Below, piece by piece: positions 47,001-55,942 of a stretch of DNA of 64,000 bases. The DNA is from Phreatobacter stygius (GTDB lineage Bacteria; Pseudomonadota; Alphaproteobacteria; Rhizobiales; Phreatobacteraceae): the NCBI RefSeq assembly GCF_005144885.1, contig NZ_CP039690.1, positions 4,849,001 through 4,913,000 on the forward strand, written 5' to 3'. How positions within the stretch are numbered: position 1 is the stretch's first letter; the number at the start of each line of letters is the position of its first letter. A program made the position numbers and the translations under genes. Under the pieces are notes generated by a model. The model searched no databases. It was given only the letters and a program-made list of their open reading frames with translations, and was not told the origin of the DNA.

Positions 47001-47865
47001 CAACGCAGCCTTCCCGATGCCCCGCGACGCGCCGCCGCTGGGCCGGGAACGGCAGGTTCTGATCGAGGCCATCGTCGCGCAGCAGCTGCGTCTCGCTCGT
47101 CCCTGTCCGGGCCGGTCCTCGCCCATTCTCCGGCCTTGCGCGCGCGGTCCGGAGCGGCGGGCCATCAACCTGCGCAGCGCGGCCTTCATGCTGTTCGAGC
47201 TCGGCCGCAAAGCCGAGGCGCGCAGCCTGGTTGCCGATCTGGTCGCCGATATCGACCGGCGAAGCGGCTTCAACGATCGCCTGAGAGCCTCGCTTCGTGA
47301 ACTCCTGGCGGCTGCCGACGCCGCGCTCATTGTCGAATTGCGCGAGGAATCACGCCGGATGGTCACTTATCTCGGTGCCGATCTGCGTCGAAGAGGGCTT
47401 GCTGCCATCGAAGCGGCGTCGGAACAATCGGGTCCGTTCACCGCCGAGCATATCCGCGTGCTGGTCGCCATCATGGCCGTGCTGGGAGATCCCAACATTC
47501 CAGCGGTGACCGAAGCGATATCGGATCTGAGGGACAAGGAAAATACCAGGGATACCCGCGCTGCCCTGTCCCGGCAATTGGCCGGAATTCGTGCCGGGCT
47601 CGGTGATTTCTTCCTGGCCAACCGGGAGGCGAACAGCGCCGTGGCGGCCAATGAGGTTCTGGCCGGCCTGTGCACGATCCTTGATCATCACATCGAAAAA
47701 AACGACGCGCTGCGTGCGGTCAAAGGGCGTTACGGCCTGTTGGACCATCACCGCTGGCCGCAGCCTGCCCCATCCTATTTCCACACCCATGCCCGCTTCG
47801 GCTACGCCGCCGCCGCCTCGCGGCCGCTCGCCTGTCGAACCGGGCCTTCCTACGACATTGACTGA
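44056..47865 (+). CDS. Large membrane alpha/beta-hydrolase (lipase-like) with helical C-terminal region
   Basis: A 1269-residue protein I cannot name. Residues 10-120 form an alpha/beta-hydrolase start: oxyanion segment VIVLVHGT and the nucleophile elbow LIGHSHGGSVIWHAL with Ser101. Four hydrophobic segments follow (about 155-310, for example IGLVVMALLLAVIVLVVVVLLL) and a fifth near residue 545 (IARLGVLAMAFGSVMLATTT). The last 700 residues are alanine/leucine-rich helices resembling TPR-like repeats. It may deacylate lipids at the membrane. The ATG at 44056 precedes the hydrolase fold closely; a start at 43930 is less likely. A patatin gene follows after 45 bp. Confidence 0.78.
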   Translation: MDHAAGSESIAPVIVLVHGTVAGSSAVNPSQNARWWQRGGPFATGLAGAVQAAIGNAPDVEEFRWSGANSEVQRRLAGKLLLNRLVQLEGAGRPYHLIGHSHGGSVIWHALTASMADAARRAGPAAEALPHLRSWATVGTPFLTFGTSKRELFGVILLLVGFLLWLATWSTWILDVRSVVSQAGLILQNATDWSKVSTSYAWYRPIWRETPTVIAAVALGVLVYLGLKLLGWGFQVGRLASSWTPALTALAATTGVLVASRTVPFVAGLHQGIAGKIGLVVMALLLAVIVLVVVVLLLSLAGHLLNMWDRQERRLRAQAAYTAYGQRWYSLVHRQDEAISALGASLLPAPAIRPMQRDTHGVLNDKVLRAISALFTKGRDEAIWEGLTQRVQGDDMSGYVIRRVGLAPPAFTQVWPPLSGAADASMMALADSTAGAFAAQLRERFSASGKAGGEHDTVDQIVKDLSFGGLVHNSYFFEDAGRTKVRQDVLGWLAAHIIGATPQPAAGATPVPRLHGALRDTSAAASDFRLADETRFRTVTIARLGVLAMAFGSVMLATTTAFETAVRPLTREAQVAAAIEAWKRSGTFATADAPMVGAFVVRLAAMGELDTAAAVQAIFRNILERNSRAVTGQRLAFAWGRDGALDQGRRAELVGQVRTEILEREPGAGLAARAAHLARANHLVTLHLMAGIVSRDGRLNPDQVGQAAEAWAALNATCRDLDLDAAARVYLPLLLAGDSDPQDAVAVLDRIAARREGQCGVPDNPVLSDADRAWQRAFLVDLALDAISWNQPDLAGKLLTLQGGSLSHPQPLLAALDGTRNATRTACVRTMQDMAGLLRSVRLPQRASDCSARSAEDPPPGWIVQPDCDRWRQGTAAKLQDYSADGARLRSLHADLDVTLMNSYRFCRVEPGFAGGNLRSCAARLAATCAAASEAAQKPIDLALVLIGMSRFSEALDVIGPVLQGTDLWLDDTDDLLLVGLFNAAFPMPRDAPPLGRERQVLIEAIVAQQLRLARPCPGRSSPILRPCARGPERRAINLRSAAFMLFELGRKAEARSLVADLVADIDRRSGFNDRLRASLRELLAAADAALIVELREESRRMVTYLGADLRRRGLAAIEAASEQSGPFTAEHIRVLVAIMAVLGDPNIPAVTEAISDLRDKENTRDTRAALSRQLAGIRAGLGDFFLANREANSAVAANEVLAGLCTILDHHIEKNDALRAVKGRYGLLDHHRWPQPAPSYFHTHARFGYAAAASRPLACRTGPSYDID

Positions 47866-47910
47866 CCTGGATCCGAAGCGGCGCCGCCGGCAGCGGCGCG
47901 GGGGGACGCG

Positions 47911-50388
47911 ATGACCGAGACCACAGCAGCCGGCGAGGCCGCCCATGCGGTCGCAAGCTTCAGCGAGGTCTTCAGGGCCGAGCTCGACGACATCACGACA
48001 CGCCGCGGCAGGCTCGGTCGGACCGATCTCGACGCGCTCGAGGTCGCCGGGGGGCCGCGCACCGACCGCGGCCTCGCCGGCCTTGCGCTTTCCGGCGGTG
48101 GCATCCGGTCCGCGGCCTTCGCGCTTGGCGTCGTGCAGGGGCTGCACGCCCAGTCGCGCGACCAGCCGCTCAGCACGATCGAACGGATGGACTACCTCTC
48201 CACCGTTTCGGGCGGTGGCTATCTCGGCACCGCCATGACCATTTGCATGTCGGAGCGTGGCGGCCGCTTCCCCTATGGCTTGACCGGCCAGGATGCCGGC
48301 GAGACGCCCGAGACGCGGCACTTGCGCGACAATTCGCGCTATCTCGTGCGCGGCGGCATCGGCGCGGTGCTGGCTGCCTTCGTCGTCTATATGCGCGGCA
48401 TCGTGCTCAGCGTCCTGGTGCTTTTGCCGATCCTTCTGGCCGCGGCGGCACTGCTGCTGTTCATTGCGCCGAACACCTCCTGGCTCGCTGCGACCTGGTG
48501 GGTCCCGGACGGTCTCAGGCCGGCCGTCGCCGGCTACCGGATGCCGCTCAGCATCCTGATCCTGCTTGGCCTCGCGGCGCTCTGGTTCGTCTATGTGCTG
48601 CTCGTCTCGAATATCCGCATTGTCAGCGTGGCCCGGCGCCGGCTCATCGCGGAAATCGCGACCTGGGTCATGGTGCTGGCTTGCGGCCTCATTGTCATCG
48701 AGGCGCATCTGGCGATCATGCGTGCGGTTTTCGACAGCCCCCAAGCCGCCACCGGTGCCGCGCCATCGACGGCGACACCGCAGCCGCTTCTGACCTGGCT
48801 GGCCGGCTGGATCTCGTGGCTCAGTCCTGTCGTCCTGGCGATCCTGCCCTTTGTCCAGAAGCTCGGCGAAAAGGCCGCATCCGAAGCCGTTGGCGGTTAT
48901 GGCGCCAAGCTCGCCAAGATCGGCAGCCGCGCGCTGCTCCTGTTCGCCGCCGCCATCGTGCCGCTGATGATCTGGCTTGCCATGATGCTGTTGTTCTATT
49001 GGGGCGTAGGGGTCTCGGAGTGTGTCGCCGTGCCGCCCGCGACCTGCGACGGGGCCCGTTCCTACGCCCATGCGCCGGACTGGTTGTCGCGGCTGTTCGA
49101 CAAGAGTGCCGGGGCGTTCAGCTATCAGGTCGCCGTCCTCTACGGCCTTGCGGCAATAGTCTTCCTGGTCCTCTGGCGGCTTCTCAACGTCAACGCCAAT
49201 TCGCTGCACCAGCTTTATCGGGACCGGCTTGGTTATGCCTTTCTGCAGCGGCGCGCGACCGATGGCGACGGCGTTCCGGTCGAGCCTGCGGCCATGGAAC
49301 CGGCCGACGAATTCCTGCTGTCCGGCATCAATCCGGGATGCGCGGCCTATCACCTGATCAATGCCGCGGTGAATGTGCCGGGGTCGCGTTTTGCCAACCA
49401 GCGCGGCCGTAACGCCGATTTCTTCCTGTTCAGCCCCCGTTTCATCGGCTGCGAGCTGACCGGTTATGCCCCGACCCGGGCAGCCGAACGGGTGGTCGAC
49501 GGCCTGACGATCGGCACGGCCATGGCGATTTCCGGTGCCGCCGCCGCCCCCAATATGGGGATGGCATCCATCGCGCCCCTGTCGCCGACGCTGGCCTTCC
49601 TGAACGTCCGCCTGGGCCGCTGGGTGCTCAACCCGCGAGCGATCGTCGCGCTGGTTGGCAGCGGCCAGGCGACCGGCGGCCCCGGATCGACGTCCGGCTG
49701 GCCGCGCTTTCCCGGTCCGCGCTATCTATTGCGTGAGGCCTTCGCCAAATCCGGGGTGGGCGTCCGCCGCCCCGGCGCCACCACCGCCGACAATTCCTAC
49801 CTGTTCCTGACCGATGGCGGCCATATCGAAAATCTCGGCGTCTATGGTTTGCTGCGCCGGCGCTGCAAATTGATCATCGTCGTCGATGCTGAGGCTGACC
49901 CCGACTATCAATTCCCGGCGCTGGTCAGGCTCGAACGGTTCGCCCGGATCGATTTCGGCGTGAGCATCGACATGGACTGGACAGCCATCGGCGCGCGCTC
50001 CCGGCTGGTCTCCGAAGCCTGCAAGAAAGGCGCGGCGCCGACCGGACCGGCGGAAGGGCCGCACGCGGCGCTGGGCTATATCCATTACCCGGTGGTGCCC
50101 GGCGACGCGAACCCGCAGCCCGGACTGCTGCTCTATATCAAGGCGTCGCTGTCCGGCGACGAGAATGATTACGTCACGGCCTACAAGGCGGCCCATCCGG
50201 TCTTCCCGCAGGAATCGACCGCGGACCAGTTCTTCAGCGAAGAGCAGTTCGAGGTCTATCGGGCGCTCGGCGAACATATCGCCCGTCGCGTCGCCGACGG
50301 AACATCGCCGGTGGCGGCGAGGCCTGATGACAACGACTCACTCATCGCCGAATGGAACCAGCTCCTGCCCAGCATGGCGTTGAGATGA
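47911..50388 (+). CDS. Patatin-like phospholipase interrupted by a membrane domain
   Basis: An 825-residue predicted phospholipase. The oxyanion motif LALSGGGIRSAAFALGV is near residue 60 and the nucleophile is Ser100 in STVSGGGYLGTA. The second half of the dyad, Asp635 in LTDGGHIENLGVYGLLRR, lies over 500 residues later, because about six transmembrane helices (residues 145-430) are inserted between them. Patatins usually need 200-300 residues between dyad residues at most. It follows the hydrolase gene by 45 bp with a GGGGGG-type ribosome site, so the two are probably co-transcribed and both anchored in the inner membrane. Confidence 0.85.
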   Translation: MTETTAAGEAAHAVASFSEVFRAELDDITTRRGRLGRTDLDALEVAGGPRTDRGLAGLALSGGGIRSAAFALGVVQGLHAQSRDQPLSTIERMDYLSTVSGGGYLGTAMTICMSERGGRFPYGLTGQDAGETPETRHLRDNSRYLVRGGIGAVLAAFVVYMRGIVLSVLVLLPILLAAAALLLFIAPNTSWLAATWWVPDGLRPAVAGYRMPLSILILLGLAALWFVYVLLVSNIRIVSVARRRLIAEIATWVMVLACGLIVIEAHLAIMRAVFDSPQAATGAAPSTATPQPLLTWLAGWISWLSPVVLAILPFVQKLGEKAASEAVGGYGAKLAKIGSRALLLFAAAIVPLMIWLAMMLLFYWGVGVSECVAVPPATCDGARSYAHAPDWLSRLFDKSAGAFSYQVAVLYGLAAIVFLVLWRLLNVNANSLHQLYRDRLGYAFLQRRATDGDGVPVEPAAMEPADEFLLSGINPGCAAYHLINAAVNVPGSRFANQRGRNADFFLFSPRFIGCELTGYAPTRAAERVVDGLTIGTAMAISGAAAAPNMGMASIAPLSPTLAFLNVRLGRWVLNPRAIVALVGSGQATGGPGSTSGWPRFPGPRYLLREAFAKSGVGVRRPGATTADNSYLFLTDGGHIENLGVYGLLRRRCKLIIVVDAEADPDYQFPALVRLERFARIDFGVSIDMDWTAIGARSRLVSEACKKGAAPTGPAEGPHAALGYIHYPVVPGDANPQPGLLLYIKASLSGDENDYVTAYKAAHPVFPQESTADQFFSEEQFEVYRALGEHIARRVADGTSPVAARPDDNDSLIAEWNQLLPSMALR

Positions 50389-50642
50389 TCTCCGTGCAGG
50401 GCGCTCCGCGAGCGCGCGGCGTCCTGCGAGGCAATGGATATCTCCGTGGCCCAGCGGGACTCGGAGTGTCTTGTTGCGCAGCTGCCCTAGAGGGATGTGG
50501 CGGTTGTTGAGCGCTGATCGGTGAATTGGTTCCCGTTTCGGTAATCAAGGCGCGACATAAGTCTTGAATTGCTTGCCTTGTCGCGTCACGATCCAGGGCA
50601 ACAGCATGCGCATGAAGAAACCACCATCAGACAGGGTGTCCG

Positions 50643-52574
50643 ATGCGTTATTCATCGCAAGATCTGCGCGACCTCTGGGGTCGCTTCTATCGCCGTGAAG
50701 CTGAAATGGTCCGGCAATCTTTCGGCCCGGCGCGGATCGCCATCGCGCCGCCGACCGCGGAGGCCTGGCATGCGCTGGAAAGCGTTTTCCTGCGGCACGA
50801 TTACCTGATCCGCAAGGTCGATACCGGCGGCTATGCCGATCGACCGATCACCGGCGGCACCAAGCCGAGCCTGCATGCCTATGGCATTGCGGTCGATGTC
50901 GACTGGCAGACCAACCCCTACAAGAAGACGCCGGACGGGCGGAAAGTCCTGTTCGCCGACAAGCCGACGCAGGAGGAGCGGGCCCGTGAGGTGCGCTTCC
51001 TGCGCGCCGATACCGATATGACGCCGGCTCTGGTCGCCGATGCCCTGGCGATCAAGACCAAGGCTGGCCTGCCGGTCTTCGCCTGGGGTGGAGATTTCAA
51101 GACGACCAAGGACGCCATGCATTTCCAGATCGATGTCAGCCCGCAGGAACTCGCCGCGGGCGTCGACTGGGCCGGGCTCGACCTGGGCACAGGGGCGGCG
51201 GGATCGAGCGCCGGGGACAGCCCGTCGCCGGACGATGGCGAAGCCGGCGACGGACCGATCCGCTTCGGCGGGTTTCCGGCCAATGGCGGCGGCACGACAG
51301 CAACGAGCCAGGGGGGTGCAGGCATGAACCGCCAGGTTTTCTTCAACGAGGTTCGCGACGACCTGTTTTCCGGCAGCCTCAGCAAGGCGCAGGTCGCCGG
51401 CATGGAAGATCTCATCGACGTCTGGGAAGCGACCTATCGGGGACGGGACCCGCGTTGGTTCGCCTATATCCTGGCGACCGTCTATCACGAGACCGGCCGG
51501 CGCATGGTGCCGGTGCGCGAAGGCTTCGCGACCTCGACCGAGGGCTCGGTCGCAGCCGTTACCCGGCTGTTCCAGCAGGGCCGTATTCGCACCAATTACG
51601 CGCTGCCGGTCAATGGCCAGAGCTATTTCGGTCGCGGCCGGGTGCAGAACACCTGGCACGAAAATTACAAGAAGCTCGAGAAGCGCTTTGGTTATCCCTT
51701 GGTGAGCCAGCCCGATCTGTTGATCACCGATCCGAAGATCGATGCAGCGATCACGGTCGTCGGTCATGTCGAGGGCCTTTGGACCGGCCGCAAGCTGGCC
51801 GATTTCATCGATGCCGGCCGCTGCGACTATCGCGGCGCCCGCAGCATCATCGGTACCGACCGTGCCGGCGATGTCGCCAGTTACGCGGTCAATTTCGAGA
51901 ATGCCGTGGAGGCGGCCCACGCCGCGCCGCCTTCAGTCTCCGCGTCGCCTTTGGTCGCGCCGCCGCCGCGTCAGGTCGAGGCGGTGATCCCCGGGCCGAT
52001 CGGACCGATCATCGACGGTGTTCCGCCACCCATTTTCCCGGCACCAGGACCAACGCCCATGCCCGAAACGCAACAACCCGATCTCACCCGTCTCCTCGGT
52101 CTTATCGCGCAATTGCAGCAGGCCTTGGCCGCGGTGCGCCAGGCGCAACCGGTGCCGGTGGCCGACCCGGCGCCGCAACTCGCCGGCCAGCAGCAATTGC
52201 TGGCGATCCTTGCCGCGTTGCTGAGCCCGGGCGGCGTGATGCCTGCCGTGCCGCCGGTTCCAGCGCCGACACCAATTCCGGCACCGACACCGGCCTCGTC
52301 CGCCCACATTGGCCCGGTCAATGGGGCGCTCGGCGCGTCGCTCGGCGATCTCCTGAACGGCAAGAAGACCGCCATTGGCCTGATCGGCGCGCTCGCCACC
52401 AGCGTGCTCGGCAATGCTGCGCCCGGCACGACACTGGGCACGGTCGCGACATCGATCCCCATGCTCGCTGGCATGAGCGGGACCTTCCTGCCGATCTTCC
52501 TTGCGACCGCCGCCTGGGGCGCGCTCGGCAAGTTCGAGAAATGGTCGCAGACCACGCCGACGCCGATGAAGTGA
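50643..52574 (+). CDS. Endolysin-like fusion: M15 peptidase, GH19/lysozyme-like domain and hydrophobic tail
   Basis: A 643-residue peptidoglycan-hydrolase-like protein. Residues 70-165 form an M15/VanY-like metallopeptidase with zinc ligands His78, Asp85 and His160 (PSLHAYGIAVDVDW, AMHFQID). Residues 229-405 resemble the chitinase-type GH19 lysozymes of phages, with Glu283 in ATVYHETGRRM and SYFGRGRVQNTW. A proline-rich linker (410-540) leads to two hydrophobic segments (555-630). No signal peptide is seen. It is 254 bp after the patatin gene on the same strand, either a separate unit or part of the same envelope-attack cluster. Confidence 0.8.
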   Translation: MRYSSQDLRDLWGRFYRREAEMVRQSFGPARIAIAPPTAEAWHALESVFLRHDYLIRKVDTGGYADRPITGGTKPSLHAYGIAVDVDWQTNPYKKTPDGRKVLFADKPTQEERAREVRFLRADTDMTPALVADALAIKTKAGLPVFAWGGDFKTTKDAMHFQIDVSPQELAAGVDWAGLDLGTGAAGSSAGDSPSPDDGEAGDGPIRFGGFPANGGGTTATSQGGAGMNRQVFFNEVRDDLFSGSLSKAQVAGMEDLIDVWEATYRGRDPRWFAYILATVYHETGRRMVPVREGFATSTEGSVAAVTRLFQQGRIRTNYALPVNGQSYFGRGRVQNTWHENYKKLEKRFGYPLVSQPDLLITDPKIDAAITVVGHVEGLWTGRKLADFIDAGRCDYRGARSIIGTDRAGDVASYAVNFENAVEAAHAAPPSVSASPLVAPPPRQVEAVIPGPIGPIIDGVPPPIFPAPGPTPMPETQQPDLTRLLGLIAQLQQALAAVRQAQPVPVADPAPQLAGQQQLLAILAALLSPGGVMPAVPPVPAPTPIPAPTPASSAHIGPVNGALGASLGDLLNGKKTAIGLIGALATSVLGNAAPGTTLGTVATSIPMLAGMSGTFLPIFLATAAWGALGKFEKWSQTTPTPMK

Positions 52575-52737
52575 GACCGCCTTCGCCGATCCGGTCCGGC
52601 ATGACCTGCCGCGCCGGTTCGACAGGCGCGCCGCGACCGGGCGCGTCGCAAGGCTGGATATAGATCTCGCCGCTTCCCTCGGCGCGAAAGCGCTCTACAC
52701 TCCCCTCAACAATAAGACGACCGAGGAGGAGACCACC

Positions 52738-53712
52738 ATGCTGACCAGGCGTTCCGCTATTGCCGCGCTGTCGATTGGATCGATCCAGGCGGCAAGTTCA
52801 CCAGCCCGCGCGCAAGCCTTCACCAAGCAGGTGACGCTGATCGTGCCTTTCGCGCCGGGCGGCACATCCGACATCCTGGCGCGCTTCATCGGGCCGAAAC
52901 TGTCGCAGGCGATCGGCCAGCCGGTCATCGTCGACAACCGGCCGAGTTCGTCAGGCAATGTCGGCGCCGACTATGTCGCGCGGGCGCCGGGCGACGGCCA
53001 CACCTTGCTGCTCTCGGATGCCGGCACGCTGGCCAGCGTGCCCGCCTTGTTCAAGAAGCTGTCCTTCGACGTGTCGACGGACCTCGTGCCGATCGGCATG
53101 GTGTCGTTCTCGCCCTATCTCTTCGCGGTCCACCCGTCGATCGCGGCCAATACGATCGAAGAGCTCGCCGCCTTCGACAAGGCCAATCCGGGCAAGCTGA
53201 ATGTCGCGACCAGCGGCGTCGGCGCGGTCAATCACCTCACCGCGCTGGTCATAGGCAAGCGCTTCGGCATCAATTGGGGGGCGGTGCCCTATCGCGGCGG
53301 CGCCGCCGCCATTCGCGGCGTGGTGGCGAACGAATCCAATGTCATCTTCAACGGCGCCATCGCCACCTTGCCCTTCGTCACCCAAGGCCAGCTCAAGGGC
53401 ATAGCCGTCTCCGGCGAAAAGCGCCTGGCCCAACTGCCCAACCTGCCGAGCTTCAAGGAACTCAACACCCCGATCCACGACACCGGTTCCTGGCAGGGCA
53501 TCTATGCCAGCAAGGGCACGCCGCCGGCCATGGTGGCGAGACTCAACGCGGAGCTCGGCAAGATCCTCGCCATGCCCGACGTCTCGGCCAAGATCGTCGA
53601 GCTCGGCAGCGAGGTGAAGGCCGGCAGCGCCGCCGAATTCGCAGCCTGGATGACCAAGGCGATGGCCGAATGGGGCGCCATCGTCAAGGCCGAGAACCTG
53701 TCGCTCGACTGA
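52738..53712 (+). CDS. tctC: TctC/Bug family tricarboxylate-binding receptor
   Basis: Periplasmic receptor of 324 residues with a signal peptide (LTRRSAIAALSIGSIQAA, cleavage near ARA-Q). Bug signatures VTLIVPFAPGGTSDILARFIG and VIVDNRPSSSGNVGADYVA are clear. GAGGAGACC precedes the ATG. It is followed by tctB after 30 bp and tctA, making a complete tripartite tricarboxylate transporter. The ligand is probably a di- or tricarboxylate. Confidence 0.9.
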   Translation: MLTRRSAIAALSIGSIQAASSPARAQAFTKQVTLIVPFAPGGTSDILARFIGPKLSQAIGQPVIVDNRPSSSGNVGADYVARAPGDGHTLLLSDAGTLASVPALFKKLSFDVSTDLVPIGMVSFSPYLFAVHPSIAANTIEELAAFDKANPGKLNVATSGVGAVNHLTALVIGKRFGINWGAVPYRGGAAAIRGVVANESNVIFNGAIATLPFVTQGQLKGIAVSGEKRLAQLPNLPSFKELNTPIHDTGSWQGIYASKGTPPAMVARLNAELGKILAMPDVSAKIVELGSEVKAGSAAEFAAWMTKAMAEWGAIVKAENLSLD

Positions 53713-53742
53713 CCAGAACCTGCCGCTGCAGCGGAGAGCGCC

Positions 53743-54189
53743 ATGGGCCGCATCAATGTCCCCGATCTCGCCTTCGGCCTGTTCCTGGTCGGGGTCGGCG
53801 CGCTGGCGCTGGTCCTGATCAGCGATCTGCCGATGGGCACGACCGCGCGCATGGGCGCCGGATATGTCCCGCGCGCGCTTGCCGTCATCATCATCCTGTT
53901 CGGCCTGGGTCTCGGCGGCCGCGCGCTGCTCGCCGGCCATGTCGGCTTGCCCGAGATCGCCTGGCGGCCGCTTGCCCTGATCGCCGGCGCGGTCGGCCTG
54001 TTCGCGCTGCTGCTGCCGCGCCTCGGCTTGGCGCTGACCAGCCTTGCCGTCGTCATCACAGCGGGTTTTGCCTCTCACGACGTGCGCTTCAGGGAGAACA
54101 TCGTCGTGGCGCTGTCGCTCGCCGCCTTCGCGGTCGGTCTTTTCGTTTATGCGCTCGGCCTGCCGCTGGCGATCTGGCCGGTGCGCTGA
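53743..54189 (+). CDS. tctB: TctB family small membrane subunit
   Basis: A 148-residue protein with four hydrophobic segments, the small membrane component of the tripartite tricarboxylate transporter. TctB proteins are poorly conserved; the call rests on size, topology and position between tctC and tctA. Its stop is 1 bp before the tctA ATG. Confidence 0.88.
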   Translation: MGRINVPDLAFGLFLVGVGALALVLISDLPMGTTARMGAGYVPRALAVIIILFGLGLGGRALLAGHVGLPEIAWRPLALIAGAVGLFALLLPRLGLALTSLAVVITAGFASHDVRFRENIVVALSLAAFAVGLFVYALGLPLAIWPVR

Positions 54190-54190
54190 C

Positions 54191-55690
54191 ATGGATCTGA
54201 TCAGCAATCTCGCCACCGGTTTCGCCGTCGCGCTGACCCCCTTGAACCTCGCCTTCTGCCTGATGGGGGTGATCATCGGCACCCTGGTCGGCGTGCTGCC
54301 CGGCATCGCGCCGATCACCACCATCGCCATCCTGCTGCCCTTCACCTTCACGCTGCCGCCGGCCTCGGCCCTGATCATGCTTTCCGGCATTTTCTACGGC
54401 GCGCAATATGGCGGCTCGACCACCGCCATCCTGGTCAACCTGCCCGGTGAATCCTCCTCCATCGTCACCTGCCTCGACGGCCATCAGATGGCCCGGCAGG
54501 GCAGGGCGGGCCCGGCGCTGGCGATCGCGGCGATCGCCTCGTTCTTCGCCGGCACCGTCGCCACCGTCATCATCGCCACCGCCAGCGTGCCGCTGTCCTG
54601 GCTGGCGATCAAATTCACCGCGGCCGAATATTTCAGCCTGATGGTGCTCGGCCTTACCGGCTCGGTGGCGCTGGCCCATGGTTCGCCCGCCAAGGCCATC
54701 GCCATGGTGCTGCTCGGCCTCCTGTTCGGCCTGGTCGGCATCGACGTGAACACCGGCCTGCCGCGCATGACGCTCAACATCGGCGAACTCGGCGACGGCA
54801 TCGGCTTCGTGCCGATCGCCATCGGCATGTTCGGCATTGCCGAACTGGCGGTCGCGCTCGGCCGGCCGCAGGACCGCAGCCTCCTGTCGGTGGCGGTGAA
54901 GAATCTCTGGCCGAACTGGCTCGAGATCCGCGCCTGCCTGCCGGCGATGACACGCGGCACCGCCATCGGCTCGATCCTCGGCGTGCTGCCGGGCGGCGGC
55001 GCGGCCTTGTCGTCCTTTGCCGCCTATGCGGTGGAAAAGAAGGTTTCGGCCACGCCCGAGCGCTTCGGCAAGGGTGCGATCGAGGGCGTGGCGGCGCCGG
55101 AGGCGGCCAACAATGCCGGTGCGCAAACCTCGTTCATCCCGCTCCTGACGCTCGGCATTCCCGGCAATGCCATCATGGCGCTGATGGTCGGCGCCATGAT
55201 GATCCACGGCATCCAGCCGGGGCCGCAGGTGATGACCGCCCAGCCGGAGCTGTTCTGGGGCATCATCGCCTCGATGTGGCTCGGCAACCTCATGCTGATC
55301 GTGCTCAACCTGCCGCTGATCGGGCTCTGGGTCTCGCTCCTGCGCGTGCCCTATCGCATCCTGTTCCCGGCCATCGTGCTGTTCTGCTGCATCGGCACCT
55401 TCTCGGTCAGCAATTCGACCTTCGATATTGCGCTGATGCTGCTCTTCGCGGTCGCCGGCGTGTTCTTCATCAAGGTCGGCGCCGAGCCGGCGCCCTTCAT
55501 CCTCGGCTTTATCCTGGGACCGCTGATGGAGGAGAATTTCCGCCGGGCGATGAACCTGTCGCGCGGCAATGTGCTGGTGTTCCTCGAGCGGCCGATCAGC
55601 GCCGCGCTGCTGGTGGCGACCCTCGCCCTGCTGGTCGTGCTGATCCTGCCGGCGGTCAGGGCCAAGCGCGAGGAAGTGTTCCAGGAATAG
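54191..55690 (+). CDS. tctA: TctA family large permease subunit
   Basis: A 499-residue permease with about twelve TM helices. Both glycine-rich TctA signatures are present: GTLVGVLPGIAPITTIAILL with GAQYGGSTTAILVNLPGE near the N-terminus, and GVLPGGGAALSSFAAYAVEKK in the middle. The ATG at 54191 is chosen over the longer frame that overlaps tctB. It energises uptake of the acid delivered by TctC using an ion gradient. Confidence 0.93.
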   Translation: MDLISNLATGFAVALTPLNLAFCLMGVIIGTLVGVLPGIAPITTIAILLPFTFTLPPASALIMLSGIFYGAQYGGSTTAILVNLPGESSSIVTCLDGHQMARQGRAGPALAIAAIASFFAGTVATVIIATASVPLSWLAIKFTAAEYFSLMVLGLTGSVALAHGSPAKAIAMVLLGLLFGLVGIDVNTGLPRMTLNIGELGDGIGFVPIAIGMFGIAELAVALGRPQDRSLLSVAVKNLWPNWLEIRACLPAMTRGTAIGSILGVLPGGGAALSSFAAYAVEKKVSATPERFGKGAIEGVAAPEAANNAGAQTSFIPLLTLGIPGNAIMALMVGAMMIHGIQPGPQVMTAQPELFWGIIASMWLGNLMLIVLNLPLIGLWVSLLRVPYRILFPAIVLFCCIGTFSVSNSTFDIALMLLFAVAGVFFIKVGAEPAPFILGFILGPLMEENFRRAMNLSRGNVLVFLERPISAALLVATLALLVVLILPAVRAKREEVFQE

Positions 55691-55942
55691 CCGCGACGCG
55701 CGGAGCGGCGCCAGGCATGCAGCTGAGCAAGCCGTCAAGGGTACATCGATTGCGATACGGCAGTCGCGTTCCTAATCCGTGTCGGTTTGCGGACAGCAAG
55801 CGCTGAACCCTCATCGATCGCCCGTGCCACCCTATTCATGCCGACCTGCACTTGGTCGATAACCGTTCGCGAGAAAATCACTTGTCTCGCGACAGTATTG
55901 GCTTGAGAGTTGAGTAAGGCGCAGGATGCGTCGGGAGGTAGT

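Noticed and set aside
47350-49353. 667-aa open frame on the minus strand
   Set aside because: Antisense to the alpha/beta hydrolase and patatin genes, composed of charged low-complexity residues with no recognisable domain.
50401-50415. Hairpin GCGCTC/GAGCGC after the patatin gene
   Set aside because: Short stem with no T-run; not enough to call a terminator, and the cluster may be transcribed through it.
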